DNA of 64,000 nt from Oscarella lobularis (GCF_947507565.1 NC_089185.1:2356001-2420000); one strand, 5' to 3'. Numbered from the stretch's first letter, positions 34,307 through 46,209 are shown. The notes: generated by a model not told the origin, from the sequence alone. Translations and numbers: made by a program.

Positions 34307-35220
34307 TTTCTATGTAAACGTCCCGGATAACAACGTTGCGGTCAAACGTTTACTAACGTTTACCACTAGAGAATGATGGCCTGGTGTTGGCCATCATGCA
34401 TAGCCTCCCACCGCTTACAATACGCGAGCGCCTTAGATAATGTGACGTCATAAAATTTCACGCTATCATAATTATTACTGTTGTACATATAACCACAGTA
34501 TACATGCAAGTACGCTAAACATATTTTATTCATTCGTTCAAGCCCGCGGCATATACCTTTTAGTTTAGCGACCAGGTAAGACTATACGAATTTGATCCGT
34601 AGAAACGCTATAGAAGCCAGAAAGGAGACACATGCACGACCATTCGCTGATCGATCTCCATCTTCAAAGCGCACTCAAACGCAATGGCATGCATGTATGA
34701 AGGCAAGGAGAAATCTAATAATTATGCAATAGGCGTCATATGGCGCGACGCCTCTTGTACACGCAAACTTGCAGCAGCTAACAGACTTGCCGACAGACAT
34801 ATAGGCGACTGCAGATAACGTCCGATTGAAACTTAGCTATGAACGTTGCTCCCAGCAACGTCGCGGAATAAAGAAGAGATTGTACCATGCAGCCCCTATA
34901 CTACACGCATTAAATAGCTTCATTTCACAGGCTAATAAATTATTCCATGCGCATTACACTTACACAAGTCAGGGCATGCGATTTCTCGCAATCGGGACGG
35001 ATTCACTGTGCGTCTCTCAGCGTCGTGCTTTGCCTCAGGACTGAGCTACGGTACTACATGCATATTGTCGCAATGTGCATGGGCCACTTTGGGAACTTCG
35101 GCGTTCCCGGCGAAACCGGATCATGCAAATCATACATGCATAAAGAAAGACGGACGCGCTTAAACCTTCATTAATTCCTGCTGAAGCCCAATAAAAGTTT
35201 CCTTTTCTTTCTGTTAATTC
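34307..35220. other. No gene seen; spacer with a small hairpin
   Basis: No coherent coding frame. A short stem-loop of GATGGCC and GGCCATC lies near 34374-34396. Probable shared 5' flank of the minus-strand oxidoreductase and the plus-strand Frizzled-CRD gene. Confidence 0.4.
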
Positions 35221-36159
35221 TTGCGACTTGTGCAAATATGGAAGCTAGCGCTGAGAACAACTACTCAGGCTGGCAATGGCAGTTTACACAGAAGACGGTT
35301 GAAAAGAATTTGCACTCGGCTAAAACTAATTGCCTTCGTATTGGGCCTCATTGCTCTGTTTACACTTACAGTTACGCCGGTCTATGTTTTCTACTCCGAA
35401 CCGCTAAAATTACCTGTAAGCATATGGTGCATGCATGCATGAGGGGCTGCGTGAGTTTCGAAGTCGTGCATGCACCAATTGTAGACGAGAAACGAAAACA
35501 ATAGCCTGCATGCCCTGTGGGATGCATGGGATAGATCCGCTTTAGTTCCCATGTGGCTTTCACAGGCTTATATTCTTTGAACAGGAGATCAGTCACGAAC
35601 CTGAATCGAATACTTCCGCCTCGTGTGAACTCGTCTCCATGTACCAGTCAATTGAACACATCTGTCTGCAGTTCGACGTTTCTTCATTGGAGCATAAACA
35701 AATCTGCAAACAAAACACTTTACAAAAAATTTCCGCTTCTGGCTGCGGCAACTTTGAAAAGGTCGGAAAAGATTTGAAAACGCTCCAAAACTTGATTGAC
35801 ACATACCTACCAAGTTGTCGCATAGACTTATGCCGCTCCTTTGTAACTATTCTTTCGACGAATGCACTAAAGACTTCGGCCACGACAAGGCATCGAACAC
35901 CAAAGCCGTTTGTGCTGAAATCTCAAAACTCCACCTCAACAACATACTCAAGATAGCGCCTTTGCTTGACATCTCCTGTCTACCAATCCCCGATCTCAAA
36001 ACCCACAACATTTGGGCTGCAAAGAAAGAGAAAAATGGATTCGTTCTAAAACAACTAAGAATCCTATATATAGACACGATGATCATGCTACATACGCTTC
36101 TATACCCCGGTGCCGTCATTGCAATAGGCTTGAAATTCAAGGACATCTTTTTGATCTGA
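35221..36159 (+). pseudogene. Type II membrane protein with Frizzled-type CRD, frame broken
   Basis: Exon to 35415 has a clear membrane segment (LIAFVLGLIALFTLTVTPVY); a GTAAGC donor and an acceptor at 35583-35584 join it in frame to exon 35585-36159. The ectodomain has the Frizzled CRD spacing C-x8-C-x6-C around CNYSFDECTKD, then AVCAEIS and LDISCLPIPD; two usual Cys are missing. The frame changes by one base between about 35815 and 35835. An ATG at 35238 is in another frame from the membrane segment, so a second slip or an unseen upstream exon is needed. FZ CRDs bind Wnt-type lipid ligands. Either a recent pseudogene or a gene with two sequence errors. Confidence 0.5.
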
Positions 36160-36356
36160 GTCAACGTCGTCTTGAAATCGTCCAACGTTCAACAATCGAA
36201 CCCAGAGGGTTCTGCATGATCGATCCTATCGTGTTGCGCGCGGCTAAAGACCGCGAACGGCGAGGACAGGATCGACGATGACGTCACCAAAAAACATTTT
36301 GCGGGGGCGTGACTACCGTCGGAAAAACGCATGAAGAATCGCACGTCGATTGAGCA

Positions 36357-36455
36357 ATGAGTCGCTCGGCGGCTAATACAATGAATAGAAATGCGAGACC
36401 GATTCCCCGCAGCTGTCAATGGACGCGTTGGGGCAGACGAGGTTTTATAGCGCCG
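36357..36455 (+). other. Possible first exon of an unidentified gene
   Basis: ATG frame rich in Arg/Asn/Ser ending at a good GTAAG donor, with an acceptor TTTTGTAG at about 36520 followed by an open stretch that runs into the palindromic element. No family recognised. It could be a 5' leader exon interrupted by the insertion. Confidence 0.25.
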
Positions 36456-36600
36456 GTAAGTTCACTAATAAACAGTTTTCTGTCTTTTTGCTTGAACAGC
36501 CACCATCGCATTGCCTTTTGTAGACAACTCGGCAAGCGATGTCAACAGAAGGCGCTGAGGAAACGTCACAACGAAGCCAAATTTTTGCGATTACGGAGTT

Positions 36601-38304
36601 ATTTACGGGCAGTCTGAGACCCCGTCTGAGACCAACTGAGACCCTTACTGAGACCAACTGAGACCCATACTGAGACCTACTGAGACCCTTACTGAGACCA
36701 ACTGAGACCCATACTGAGACCTACTGAGACCCTTACTGAGACCAACTGAGACCCATACTGAGACCTACTGAGACCCTTACTGAGACCAACTGAGACCCTT
36801 ACTGAGACCAACTGAGACCCTTACTGAGACCATCTGAGACCCCTACTGAGACATCTGAGACATACTGAGACCCCGTCTGAGACCAACTGAGACCCTAACT
36901 GAGACCTGAGACATACTGAGACCCTTACTGAATCCGTGCTGATACATACTGAGGCCCCTACTGACACATTGTCGGAGTGACTGTGAGAATGCGACAAGTT
37001 TTTCCGTTATTTGCACAGCTTTAATTAACATTACAGACCTAAGATTCATAGACATATTGTCCATTGAATACGCACTTCACAAGTCTCATTTCATTCGTCG
37101 ACAATCTTCACATTCAAATTTCTTTACTTTCTTCTTGATGCCCACGCATGGATAATGAAACCACTTAATTAATTGGCGCATATATGACATGCGATCATTC
37201 ACTTTGAAAAACTTTCAACCTGTCGGCAGGTGCAGTGACTTTGCATTTGAATCAATGCACCCTCTGCTCGATGCTTGGTCGGCTGTTTTTTCCAGGAAAT
37301 GGTGTGAATTATTTTTCCAGACAGTCGGCAAGGTGATGGAGAAGTGCCGACTGCTGAAACATCAACTGCCCCGGGTCATTTCCAAATCTTTCTGTATTCC
37401 CGGAAGCCTGCCGAATTCGCTCCAAACACAACTTGCATCAGTCTACAGAACGAGCAAGGGGACGTAACAGTTGTACCAGTACAACAGCAGCAAGGATGAT
37501 CAGAGTGCGGCCCATTCTCTATCTTTTTCTGCGTGGAAGTTGCGCTTGGAAATGACCCGGGACAGTTGATGCTTCAGACGTCGGCACTTCGCCATCACCT
37601 TGCCGACTGTCTGGAAAAATAATTCACACCATTTCCTGGAAAAAACAGCCGACCAAGCATCGAGCAGAGGGTACATTGATTCAAATGCAAAGTCACTGCA
37701 TCTGCCGACAGGGCCGACAGGTTGAAAGTTTTTCAAAGTGAATGATCGCATGTCATATATGCGCCAATTAATTAAGTGGTGTCATTATCCATGCGTGGGC
37801 ATGAAGAAGAAAGTAAAGAAATGTGAATGTGAAGATTGTCGACGAATGAAATGAGACTTGCGAAGTGAGTATCAATGAACAATATGTATACTGTATGAAT
37901 ATTAATTAACTCTGTGATGGTAATTAAAGCTGTGCAAATAACGGAAAACTTGTCGCGTTCTCACAGTCACTCCGGCAATGTATCAGTAAGGGTCTCAGTA
38001 TGTCTCAGGTATCAGTTCGGGTCTCAGTTGGTCTCAGTAAGGGTCTCAGACAGTCTCAGTAAGAGTCTCAGTTGGTCTCAGTAAGGGTCTCAGTTGGTCT
38101 CAGTAAGGGTCTCAGATGGTCTCAGTAAGGGTCTCAGATGGTCTCAGTAAGGGTCTCAGTCGGTCTCAGACGGGGTCTCAGTTGGTCTCAGACAGGGTCT
38201 TAGTAGGTCTCAGTAAGGGTCTCAGTAGGTCTCAGTAAGGGTCTCATTTGGTCTCAGACGGGGTCTCAGTTGGTCTCAGACGGGGTCTCACACTGCCCGT
38301 AAAT
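36601..38304. mobile_element. Long palindromic (Foldback-like) element with minisatellite termini
   Basis: Ends ATTTACGGGCAGT (36601-36613) and its reverse complement (38292-38304). Outer part of each arm is a minisatellite built on CTGAGACCCTTACTGAGACC, forward at 36614-36960 and inverted at about 37985-38290. Inner parts of the arms (about 36970-37387 and 37547-37980) are also reverse complements, including LKNFQPVG-type frames. Spacer about 37388-37546. GATTACGGAG just outside the left end and GATTACGGGAG outside the right may be a target duplication. No transposase. Confidence 0.85.
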
Positions 38305-38351
38305 ATATGGATTACGGGAGGGCCTGAAAGACCCGGATACTAAGCGACACA

Positions 38352-40061
38352 ATGGAAGAAATCGCTTTCACAACGCGTGGCAGTTCTTCAACTAGAATGG
38401 AAGCGATTGAATGTTATCGTCAGTCGGAGTATCTGTGCGACGTCGTTATCATCAGCGAAGACGGACAGCGATTTCCAGCTCACAGACTAGTACTGGCTTC
38501 AGCTAGTCAGTTCTTCGATCGCATGTTCCGAGGAAGCTTCGTGGAAAGTAAAAAGACCGAAGTTACTATTCAGAACGTCGATGGAGCACTTATAAAGATG
38601 CTGATCGATTACGCCTACAAAGGAGAAGCCATATGCCCAGCAGCTGTCGAAAACGTCCTATCCCTTTACGAGGCGTCGCACTACGTTCAATTCGCCGCGC
38701 TCTTTTCGATGTGCAGCACCTGGCTCAAAGACCACGTGAACGCGTCGAATTGCCTAAGCATGGCGATGATCGCTGATCGACACGATGACTCGGATTTGCG
38801 TCGTGTGGCTGATTGCATTTCAGCTGTGAATATATCGCTCTTGTCGGAGAGCGAGGCTTTTCTCTGTCTCTCCGTTGAACAGTTGAGCAGGATTATTGCT
38901 CAAGATGATTTGGGCGTGAAGTCGGAAGATGACGTACTGACTGTCGTGCAGAAGTGGGTCATGCACGATGAAGTGCCTCGTCGAGATCACGTACGATCGC
39001 TCTCGAAATTCATCCGGTTTCCACTAATCGATTTTGAAGAAACAAATGACGTTCTTTCGGATCTTGACTTGGTGTCTTCCTATCACTCGTCAGACGGGTC
39101 CTATCAACATCGGGTTGGATGCGACGGCGTTCTATTGATTGCTGGTGGGGTGCAGCGTAATGTAGTGCGTGAAAATAAGGAAAGGTATGCCATGAGCCGA
39201 CAAGCTAGAATATACAACTCCAACAGCGACACGTGGTATGCGTTTCCTTCCCTAGCAGTGGGAACATCAATGCATAGGATCGCGACGTCCGGTGGCGTGC
39301 TCTACTCTCTTGGTGGTGATTATGAATGCGACTTTCATCAATTTTGGGAAACTTATTATCCTACCAAAGTAGTTCAGCGATACGACGATGAACGACGTCA
39401 ATGGCTTGATGACGTAGAACCTATGTCTTGTCCAAGAAGAGGAAATGAAATAGTCAGCTGTGACTCTTACATTTACGGCATGAGCCTTGAAGAACGCCCG
39501 GAAGGGGCGATGTGTGAAGTATTTGATCAGGAGACAAAAAGATGGATTGCCGTTTCCTCTCCTGCGAAATCTTTGACACGTGACTACATTTTGTCTGCGC
39601 TGGATAATAATAAGGTTTTTGCAATTGGCAGCAGCCTTGATGAACAACTGGGGTACATGAAGTATGATACGGTGGAAGACCGTTGGTGTGAATCTAATAT
39701 GACTTTTTCATTTTCTCCGGACTTTTTTTCTGATTCTTTTTGGGCGAGTGCGCTTGTACAACCTTCTTCCTGCTACTTCGCCTCCACGGGAGACCGAATA
39801 TACGTTCATAATAATCGTAAGTGTGCGATGATTTTTGACAGTGTGAACGCCTTCTCTTTTGTGAAAGACTTCTTCCCATTCACGAGCTGCAGTGGACTCG
39901 CTTATGATGTCGACAGCAAGAGGATGTACATGTTTGGTGATAATCAAGTTGCTATTTACGAGGAACGAGCTAGCAAGTGGGACCTTAGACCCTTTGATGG
40001 AGAGTTTCTCAGAAAGTTTTCCTGCGCAGTTGTGGACAGAAAGCTGATGAACTTTGTGTAA
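38352..40061 (+). CDS. BTB-BACK-Kelch protein (KLHL-like), single exon
   Basis: 569 residues with no intron. BTB at about residues 25-130 (YLCDVVI, FPAHRLVLASASQFFDRMF), BACK at about 135-240 (FLCLSVEQLSRII, SEDDVLTVVQKWV), then a divergent Kelch propeller (LLIAGGVQRN, DTWYAF, LYSLGGDYE, RWIAVSS). Such proteins bind Cullin-3 through BTB/BACK and recruit substrates through Kelch for ubiquitylation. The ATG at 38352 is 48 bp past the palindromic element, whose right end may now serve as upstream sequence. Kelch repeats are degenerate, with fewer GG pairs than typical KLHL proteins. Lack of introns may point to a retrocopy. Confidence 0.88.
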   Translation: MEEIAFTTRGSSSTRMEAIECYRQSEYLCDVVIISEDGQRFPAHRLVLASASQFFDRMFRGSFVESKKTEVTIQNVDGALIKMLIDYAYKGEAICPAAVENVLSLYEASHYVQFAALFSMCSTWLKDHVNASNCLSMAMIADRHDDSDLRRVADCISAVNISLLSESEAFLCLSVEQLSRIIAQDDLGVKSEDDVLTVVQKWVMHDEVPRRDHVRSLSKFIRFPLIDFEETNDVLSDLDLVSSYHSSDGSYQHRVGCDGVLLIAGGVQRNVVRENKERYAMSRQARIYNSNSDTWYAFPSLAVGTSMHRIATSGGVLYSLGGDYECDFHQFWETYYPTKVVQRYDDERRQWLDDVEPMSCPRRGNEIVSCDSYIYGMSLEERPEGAMCEVFDQETKRWIAVSSPAKSLTRDYILSALDNNKVFAIGSSLDEQLGYMKYDTVEDRWCESNMTFSFSPDFFSDSFWASALVQPSSCYFASTGDRIYVHNNRKCAMIFDSVNAFSFVKDFFPFTSCSGLAYDVDSKRMYMFGDNQVAIYEERASKWDLRPFDGEFLRKFSCAVVDRKLMNFV

Positions 40062-41314
40062 TAATTTTCTGGCACCTTTTTGATTTATTGAATGATTATG
40101 AGCTTATAGAGTCCTAGGGTTGAGGCGTGACACCACGGACTATTTGTTTTGAGGCACCCTGTGTTTGTTGATTTGAGTATGCATTCATGCTTGACTAGAC
40201 TAACTAGTGCTCGCGTTGCTAATGCTCTTAGAATGATTAGATAAGCACTGGGAAGGGACAGACAGCGGCAATCAGCACTACACCGTACTTAGTCCCCAAA
40301 CCCTTCTCAAGCTAGGACACCCGTATAACGGTGTCCGAGAGAGGGTCTGGACCAGGCTGTAGTACCTAGACACATTCCGTACCTTGGTCGGGTTGAAAAG
40401 AGTCAGTCTCGCATCAGCTCGATCCTTCCAATCTAAGTCTCTTTTTCTAGTCACGCTTGATGACGTACCATTCCTTCGCGCCCAAAAAGAGCGTTTTGTT
40501 TGGATGCAATATATGTTATCCTTCAATAACAACTGTTTACCCTATCAGGGCTGTTTGTGCAGCTTTTCTGCAAGTAATCAAATATGTAGAAGCTTCTCGC
40601 TACTATGCGCCGATGGAAAACCACAGATGTACCTTAATTGTTACATGTATCTGAAAACATGCAGTCCTGGACGCCCAATTTGAAGGAACTTGTGGCTATT
40701 TTTTACGAGTTGTCTGTGGCCCTAATGATTAGCTTACTCAATTAATCTACAGTCCCGAGACAGATACGGGGAATTGACATCATATGTGACATGTCTCGCA
40801 TGGGTTTCCATCGTCATACATTCAGAGTCAGCTATTTGATCCTGCTCCTGCTTCATGCATGCCGCTCGCTGTTCGCCGCGACAGCGAGCTAGTTTTCTAC
40901 CGACTTACTAGCCTAGCTATACAATATATAGGGTCGCAAGCATCATGCAGAGTGACAGCAGCCAGAAAGAACTCCAGAACGATTCGTTCATCCTGCGCGG
41001 TTCGAAGCAAATACCAGTTCGTGATGCCCGTATAAGAAATGACTCTGTGTCTGTGTGATGTTGGATTCTCCCCCTTCTTCGCTTCGAATCCCGGCGACCC
41101 GATCTGCAATTGACAACCGATCTTTGTACGACACATTGTCTACTGTTTGAGGTGGCAGCCTGTCGATCTGTCTACGTCCTCTGAGCCTTAGATTCACACT
41201 GTGCTTTATCTACGGCTTCTATCTGTTAGCAACTGAACGTAACGTGAAACGTTCTCTCCTACATGGCTACTCTCAAACACGCAAAGCATCTACCTGAGTA
41301 GATACCTTCTACAA
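40062..41314. other. No gene seen
   Basis: AT-rich 3' flank of the BTB-Kelch gene. Open frames at about 40384-40683 and 40897-41197 have no recognisable content and no supporting splice structure. Confidence 0.45.
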
Positions 41315-41962
41315 CAGGGCCGGCGGAGCGTTTTTGAAGTTGGCCCGGCACTTTTCGCGCGCTTCGCGCGCGAAAAATTTTTTGACCACGCCCATTCAAG
41401 ACAAGGTTTTTAATTAACTCACTCAGAATTTAAATTGTCCGAAAAATCTTAGCCTACTTTCATTATCCGTAACAAATTCGTTTGCTACTTCTAAAAGATT
41501 TAGTTTGTCTAGTTCTTCTTTGTATGAGCTCAGCGTCATTAACTGATTTAGTCGCTCCTGCCCCGTTGAATTCCGAATATAGGATTTAATTTTTCTCATA
41601 GTAGAGAAGGATCTCTCGCTTGTAGCATTTGTGGCAGGTAGAACAAAAAGTAAAGAAGATACAGTGCCGATTTGGTATAAAACGTTCTTCTAGTTTGGCG
41701 AAAGATTGCGTAGATATGTCAATAGATCGTTAATCATAACTTCATCAGGGGATTTGCCCTCAACTGCAAAGTTACATTGTAGTATTTCTAGCTGTGCTGA
41801 AAGCTCTTCTTTGTGAAGATCGGCCTGTACATACATGTACACTAATCCGCTACACGTGATATAGCTACGGCCAGACTGCCTAACGTCAATATAATTTTTT
41901 TGGCTTTACAAAATGTTGGTCCGGCAGCTGCCGGACCTGCCGGACCCGTCGCGCCGGCCCTG
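41315..41962 (-). mobile_element. hAT-superfamily transposon remnant (648 bp)
   Basis: Terminal inverted repeats CAGGGCCGGCG (41315) and CGCCGGCCCTG (to 41962), typical of hAT ends. Direct repeats TACAA flank both ends (41310-41314 and 41963-41967). The interior carries only the 3' end of a transposase on the minus strand; the rest is deleted. Confidence 0.85.
41423..41820 (-). pseudogene. hAT transposase C-terminal dimerisation domain, broken
   Basis: On the minus strand: VLPATNATSERSFSTMRKIK, then RNSTGQERLNQLMTL, ANEFV and a terminal FGQF with TGA at 41423-41425. This is the hAT C-terminal dimerisation domain. A TAG lies in frame upstream (after LRNLSPN, near 41690) and there is no start codon. 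Confidence 0.85.
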
Positions 41963-42389
41963 TACAAGTGATCAGTTCTCTCATTCTTCGCCTATACATT
42001 ATACTTAGTCTCTTTATATTGGCAAGCCTCACTTCTATGAAGTCGATGATGATATACTTCTCTGCTGCGTCATCACGGTACATATCTAAGATTCGTTTTC
42101 TGGTTTCAGCACGCTCTGAAATTGGCGGGTGAAAATCATATTCACGTCAGAAATGTTTCTTTTCTATTCCTATCCCAATGGCTTTCTGGTGGCCACCTAA
42201 TTTCACTTGTATGCAGTGGTGAGAACTTGACTTGCCCGAAACTTTTGACTTGAACGCATCCTTTAGGATAAAAAATTTGTGCGCTGCGTTTCTTTGCATG
42301 TTCTGCGTCTTCCTATTAGCTTCATCGAGAATTTCATAAACCACCAGTCACGATGACGTAATGATCCATGTCTGCGGTCGTTGACAGAA
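41963..42389. other. No gene seen
   Basis: Spacer between the hAT remnant and the repeat that precedes the first lectin copy. Nothing recognisable. Confidence 0.4.
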
Positions 42390-42720
42390 GAGAGCCTGTG
42401 GATCATTTTGGGTCTTATTCTATTCCTGCCGCTTTCTGCTACTCAATAGTCATGTAGAAGAGGAGACCGCAAAACGTAAGGCCCAAATATCGGCGCGGCA
42501 AACTCCCGAGGTCTCATCGAAGCAGATACCTCTAATGCACAGTAAGTAATTGCAGTAGAACTAACAGCAACAGGCAAATTTGAACTGTAGTCTAGATGCA
42601 AATGAAACCAACGCATCATGCATGCAGCCAATGTCGTTCGATCAACCCTAACAGTGGGCCCCGGTTCACCGTTTGAGAATCGTCGAAGCGCGCCGTTCAA
42701 ACATGCAATGCAACAAGCGT
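42390..42720 (+). repeat. Upstream repeat, lectin copy A
   Basis: Close match to 45620-46050 and 50510-50870, each lying the same distance before a multi-lectin gene copy, and a diverged match to 21371-21720. Confidence 0.8.
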
Positions 42721-42897
42721 ATTCTACGATGAAGAGACCGTACGACGGACATGGGCGGTTTTGATCCGGCTTTATGGAACAAACCGTGTGACCGTTTACA
42801 CGGAATGGCTTACTAATTCAATTCGTAAGTTAGGGGAAAAGCCTATTCATAAGCGCCTAAACAGCTTGAACTCCTTCAATTGAGTTTGGTGTAGACA
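42721..42897 (+). promoter_or_regulatory. Conserved proximal promoter, lectin copy A
   Basis: Nearly identical in all three copies (also 46040-46209 and 50880-51056). It includes the imperfect palindrome CCGTGTGACCGTTTACACGG and AACTCCTTCAATTGAGTTTGGTG right before the ATG. Conservation may reflect recent duplication rather than function. Confidence 0.5.
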
Positions 42898-45303
42898 ATG
42901 CATGCGACAAGTGTCGTCATTCCCCAACTCCTTATTCTTATGAAGATTTTCGCTCTTGGGTATGCGGAGAGTGACGGCGAGAGTTCCGGCGACGAGGTCT
43001 TGGTGATTTTGGACGACCCGAGAACGTTTTCATCTCACTCCGCTATCTATGGTCACAAAGAGTGGACGTTTCCTGGTTCGGTCTAAGTTCCCTCGTGTTC
43101 GCTCGTTTCTTTTGAGCCGCCCTTCGAAAATCTACAGCCGTCGGAAATCGTTCACGTGCAGGCGGGCGTCGGATATCGCGATCACGCTCCCAGTCAAACG
43201 GTTCTATTCGCGTGGATTGAACGAGTGACTTCGCGCGGTTTTTATGCGTGCGCCGGTTGTAGCGGGTTTTCTGCTGGCCCGCTTTCGCTTAGCGTCGAGT
43301 GGCTGGCCTACGTCGCTAAACGCCGATCGTTTCTCGACATTAATTCGTCACGCCTCATGCATGAAGCCGTCGTCAACTTTTCAGACTTCGCAACGCAGAC
43401 GCTCTGTCACCGTGAACAATTGGTAGCCGTTTTCAAGTAATTATTGACAGTAATCGAATTAATCTTTTTTATGCAGTCTAATTTTCGTTTGACTTATCTG
43501 CTCGCGACAGCTGTTCGCTTGAACCTGAACCCGAAGGCGGCAGTCGCAAACAGCGCCTTCCTTTGGATAGAGAACGCAACCGACGCTCAACTTGGTCTTT
43601 GTTATAAAGAAGCGCCCCAGCTGTCTTCTCCGATTTCGGTTTGCTTACTTTTGATGGCGCCGATCTTACATTGTCTCCAGAGAACAACTACGCCTTTTGC
43701 AAGGCCTGCAGAAAACAGCGCGGTTTTATTTATTCTACTAATTTGATGCCTATTCTTTCAAACGTGATTTTTCTTACGTCCCGTCTGTTCTCGTTACTCC
43801 GAGGCACCACGATGAATACCCTGCGAGGTTCATTTACGATAACATTGTGGCCTGGGTTGAGGTGAGAGAAAAAAAAATATAAAGCTTTTGAAATATTTCT
43901 TACGGTAGGAAATTGTTTTGACGAAATTCCGTGTTTGCGTTAAAGAAGTTCGAGTTCGAAAAGCGAAGTACGATCCTGTCTCGGTGAATTACGTCGTTTT
44001 GCCGCGTAAATGATTCTTTTTACTCGGTGAGCGTTTCAGCGCCTGCATGTCGGTTTTTTATAGGTGCCTGTGATGAAGGCTGGCTTCCACGTGAGGGATA
44101 CTGCTACGAGGGGGTCGACTGGATGTCAACCGTGGACAGTTGCCAATTCCACTTGCGAGCAAAGAAACAGCTCGCTGGCAAGCATACACAATGAACTCGA
44201 AGCGCACTTTGTTGCATGGTGTCCTGTCGTCGGGCGAGTCTTGGATCGGTCTCTATTGCAACGGAGACAGATTCGATTGGACTGACGGCACGGCACTCGA
44301 CTACCTCTACTGGATGAATGGGCGGCAAGGAAATTATACAGAGTATAATTATAAGAAGATGTGTGTCAACGAGTTGGGTCTGAAAAATCTCTTTCGCTGG
44401 AACGGTTCATTGTGCAAAGACTGCCGTTCGTATATTTGCAAGAAAGGTCTACTATTTCTTGTCATCTCTGAGTAACGACTTCCTATTTTCAATTTAACTC
44501 CCTCTCTCAGATTTAGATGAATGTGAAACAGGTGGTCACAACTGTTCGAAAAATGCGCTCTGTATCAACAATGACGGTTCATTCACATGCCAGTGCAGGT
44601 ATGGCTACGTAGGAAATGGTCGAGTGTGCGGTAAGAAAATTCGTTATTGCCTATGTTTGAATTTGCGTGTCTTATATATATATATAGCTCCCAACGAGTG
44701 TATACTTAGGACGCACAATTGTCACAGAATGGCTAAGTGCCGAGACACCGTCGCCGGCTTTACGTGTACGTGTAGAAAAAGATTTTTTGGAGACGGGCGG
44801 ATTTGAGGTAAGTTTTTGTTATTTCAATTACAGGTGTTCGTTTTGTGGATTTGCCGCGCAGTAAATTTATGTAAAACTGTTTTCTTTTCTTATTGTAGAA
44901 CCTTGCCCAAGCGGTTATTCTAGATTTGGTGATCGGCGTTGCTACAAATATTTCTCAACGCCACTTCCTTGGCTCAGCTCACGTAAGCGGTGCAAGAGGG
45001 ACAAAGGAGACTTGGTTTCAATTGCAAGCCAGGAAGAATACACGTACGTCCAGAACTTGTATTCATCCGGACAAATCTGGCTAGGATTCAGGGCCATGGC
45101 GCGTGAAGAGCATTTTGTTTGGTCTGACGGATCTCCTGTCACCTTTACAAAGTGGTCTGACTATGAAATCAGCTCGGGCGCGGAGGCAGTCACCGACGTC
45201 CGAGAATGCGCTCATACGCTTGGATCTGAACCTTCAAGCTTATGGACTGTTCACCCTTGCGCGGGTTCGGAAAATTTTGTCTCCGAGGTACCTAGGTATT
45301 AAA
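42898..45303 (+). pseudogene. Multi-lectin gene copy A (dead)
   Basis: Same layout as copy C but broken. The first exon has TAA at 43084-43086 where B and C have TAC. An internal deletion joins the second exon (about 43610) to the PENNYAFCK exon, removing the third lectin module, the Kazal domain and the fourth module. The first C-type lectin exon has an extra base near 44113 and four extra bases near 44215. The second EGF ends in TGA instead of its last Cys (about 44804). The last C-type lectin exon has Ser for the final Cys. Confidence 0.85.
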
Positions 45304-45619
45304 TATGTAATTGAATTTCACGAACTGATCGATGTCATGGTTGTTACGTGCTTTCTTTTGTCGCATTCTATTGTTTCTTCTGGTCTTTATTAATTTCGTG
45401 GTTGGAATGCAGAAGAATTTACAGTCCGTCCAGTACTCAGCGATTTGGAAAGTTACCAGGCATATACATTAGATGGCTTGGTCTGAAAACATTCGCGGCC
45501 GTTAACATTCACCAGACCCTTTATCTGCTTGCAGATCTGGCTGTTTCAAAATTTAGAGGATCGGTGATTTGGAATCAAGGAGGGATCAGGATCAATCTGG
45601 ATCAAGGGATTGCGCTTTT

Positions 45620-46050
45620 GGTAAAGTGCGTTAGCCGCCGACGCTTCGACTCGCGAGAGCTTCTCTATCTCTGCCGAAGCCCCTCTTTGATCGGCGGGGA
45701 GAGATCCTGTAAATCATTTTGTGCCTTATTCTATTCCTGCCGTCTTCTGCTACGCGTAGAGGAGGAGACCGCGAAACGGAAGGCCCAAATATCGGCGCGG
45801 CGAACTCCCGAGGTCTCATCGAAGCAGATATCGAATTGACAATCTAATGCACAGTACATACTTGCAGTAGACGTAGCAGCAACAGGCAAATTTGAACTGT
45901 AGTCTATATGCGAATGAAACCATGTACACCCACGCATTAGCCAATGTCGTTCGATCAACCTAACAGTGGGGCACCGGCCCACCGTTCGAGAATCGTCGAA
46001 GCGCCGTTGAAACGTGCGATGCAACACGCGTAATCTACGATGGAGAGGTC
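45620..46050 (+). repeat. Upstream repeat, lectin copy B
   Basis: Second of the three close copies of the repeat. It starts AAGTGCGTTAGCCGCCGACG and ends in GTTCGAGAATCGTCG-like sequence before the conserved promoter. Confidence 0.8.
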
Positions 46051-46209
46051 GTACGTCGGACATATGGGCGGTTTTGATCCGGCTTGATCGAACGAACCGT
46101 GTGACCGTTTACACGGAATGGCTTACTAATTGAATTCACAAGTTCTGGAAAAGCCTATTCATATGCGCCTAAACAGCTTGAACTCCTTCAATTGAGTTTG
46201 GTGTTGACA

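Noticed and set aside
36601-36960. CRISPR-like array
   Set aside because: Tandem repeats without unique spacers, in animal DNA, and mirrored at 37985-38290; a minisatellite arm.
37189-37751. Two related frames (LKNFQPVG type) as a gene pair
   Set aside because: They are the two inverted inner arms of the palindromic element, without start context, splice structure or known domain.
40384-40683. 99-codon plus-strand frame as a small gene
   Set aside because: No recognisable content, no signal peptide and no splice or promoter support.
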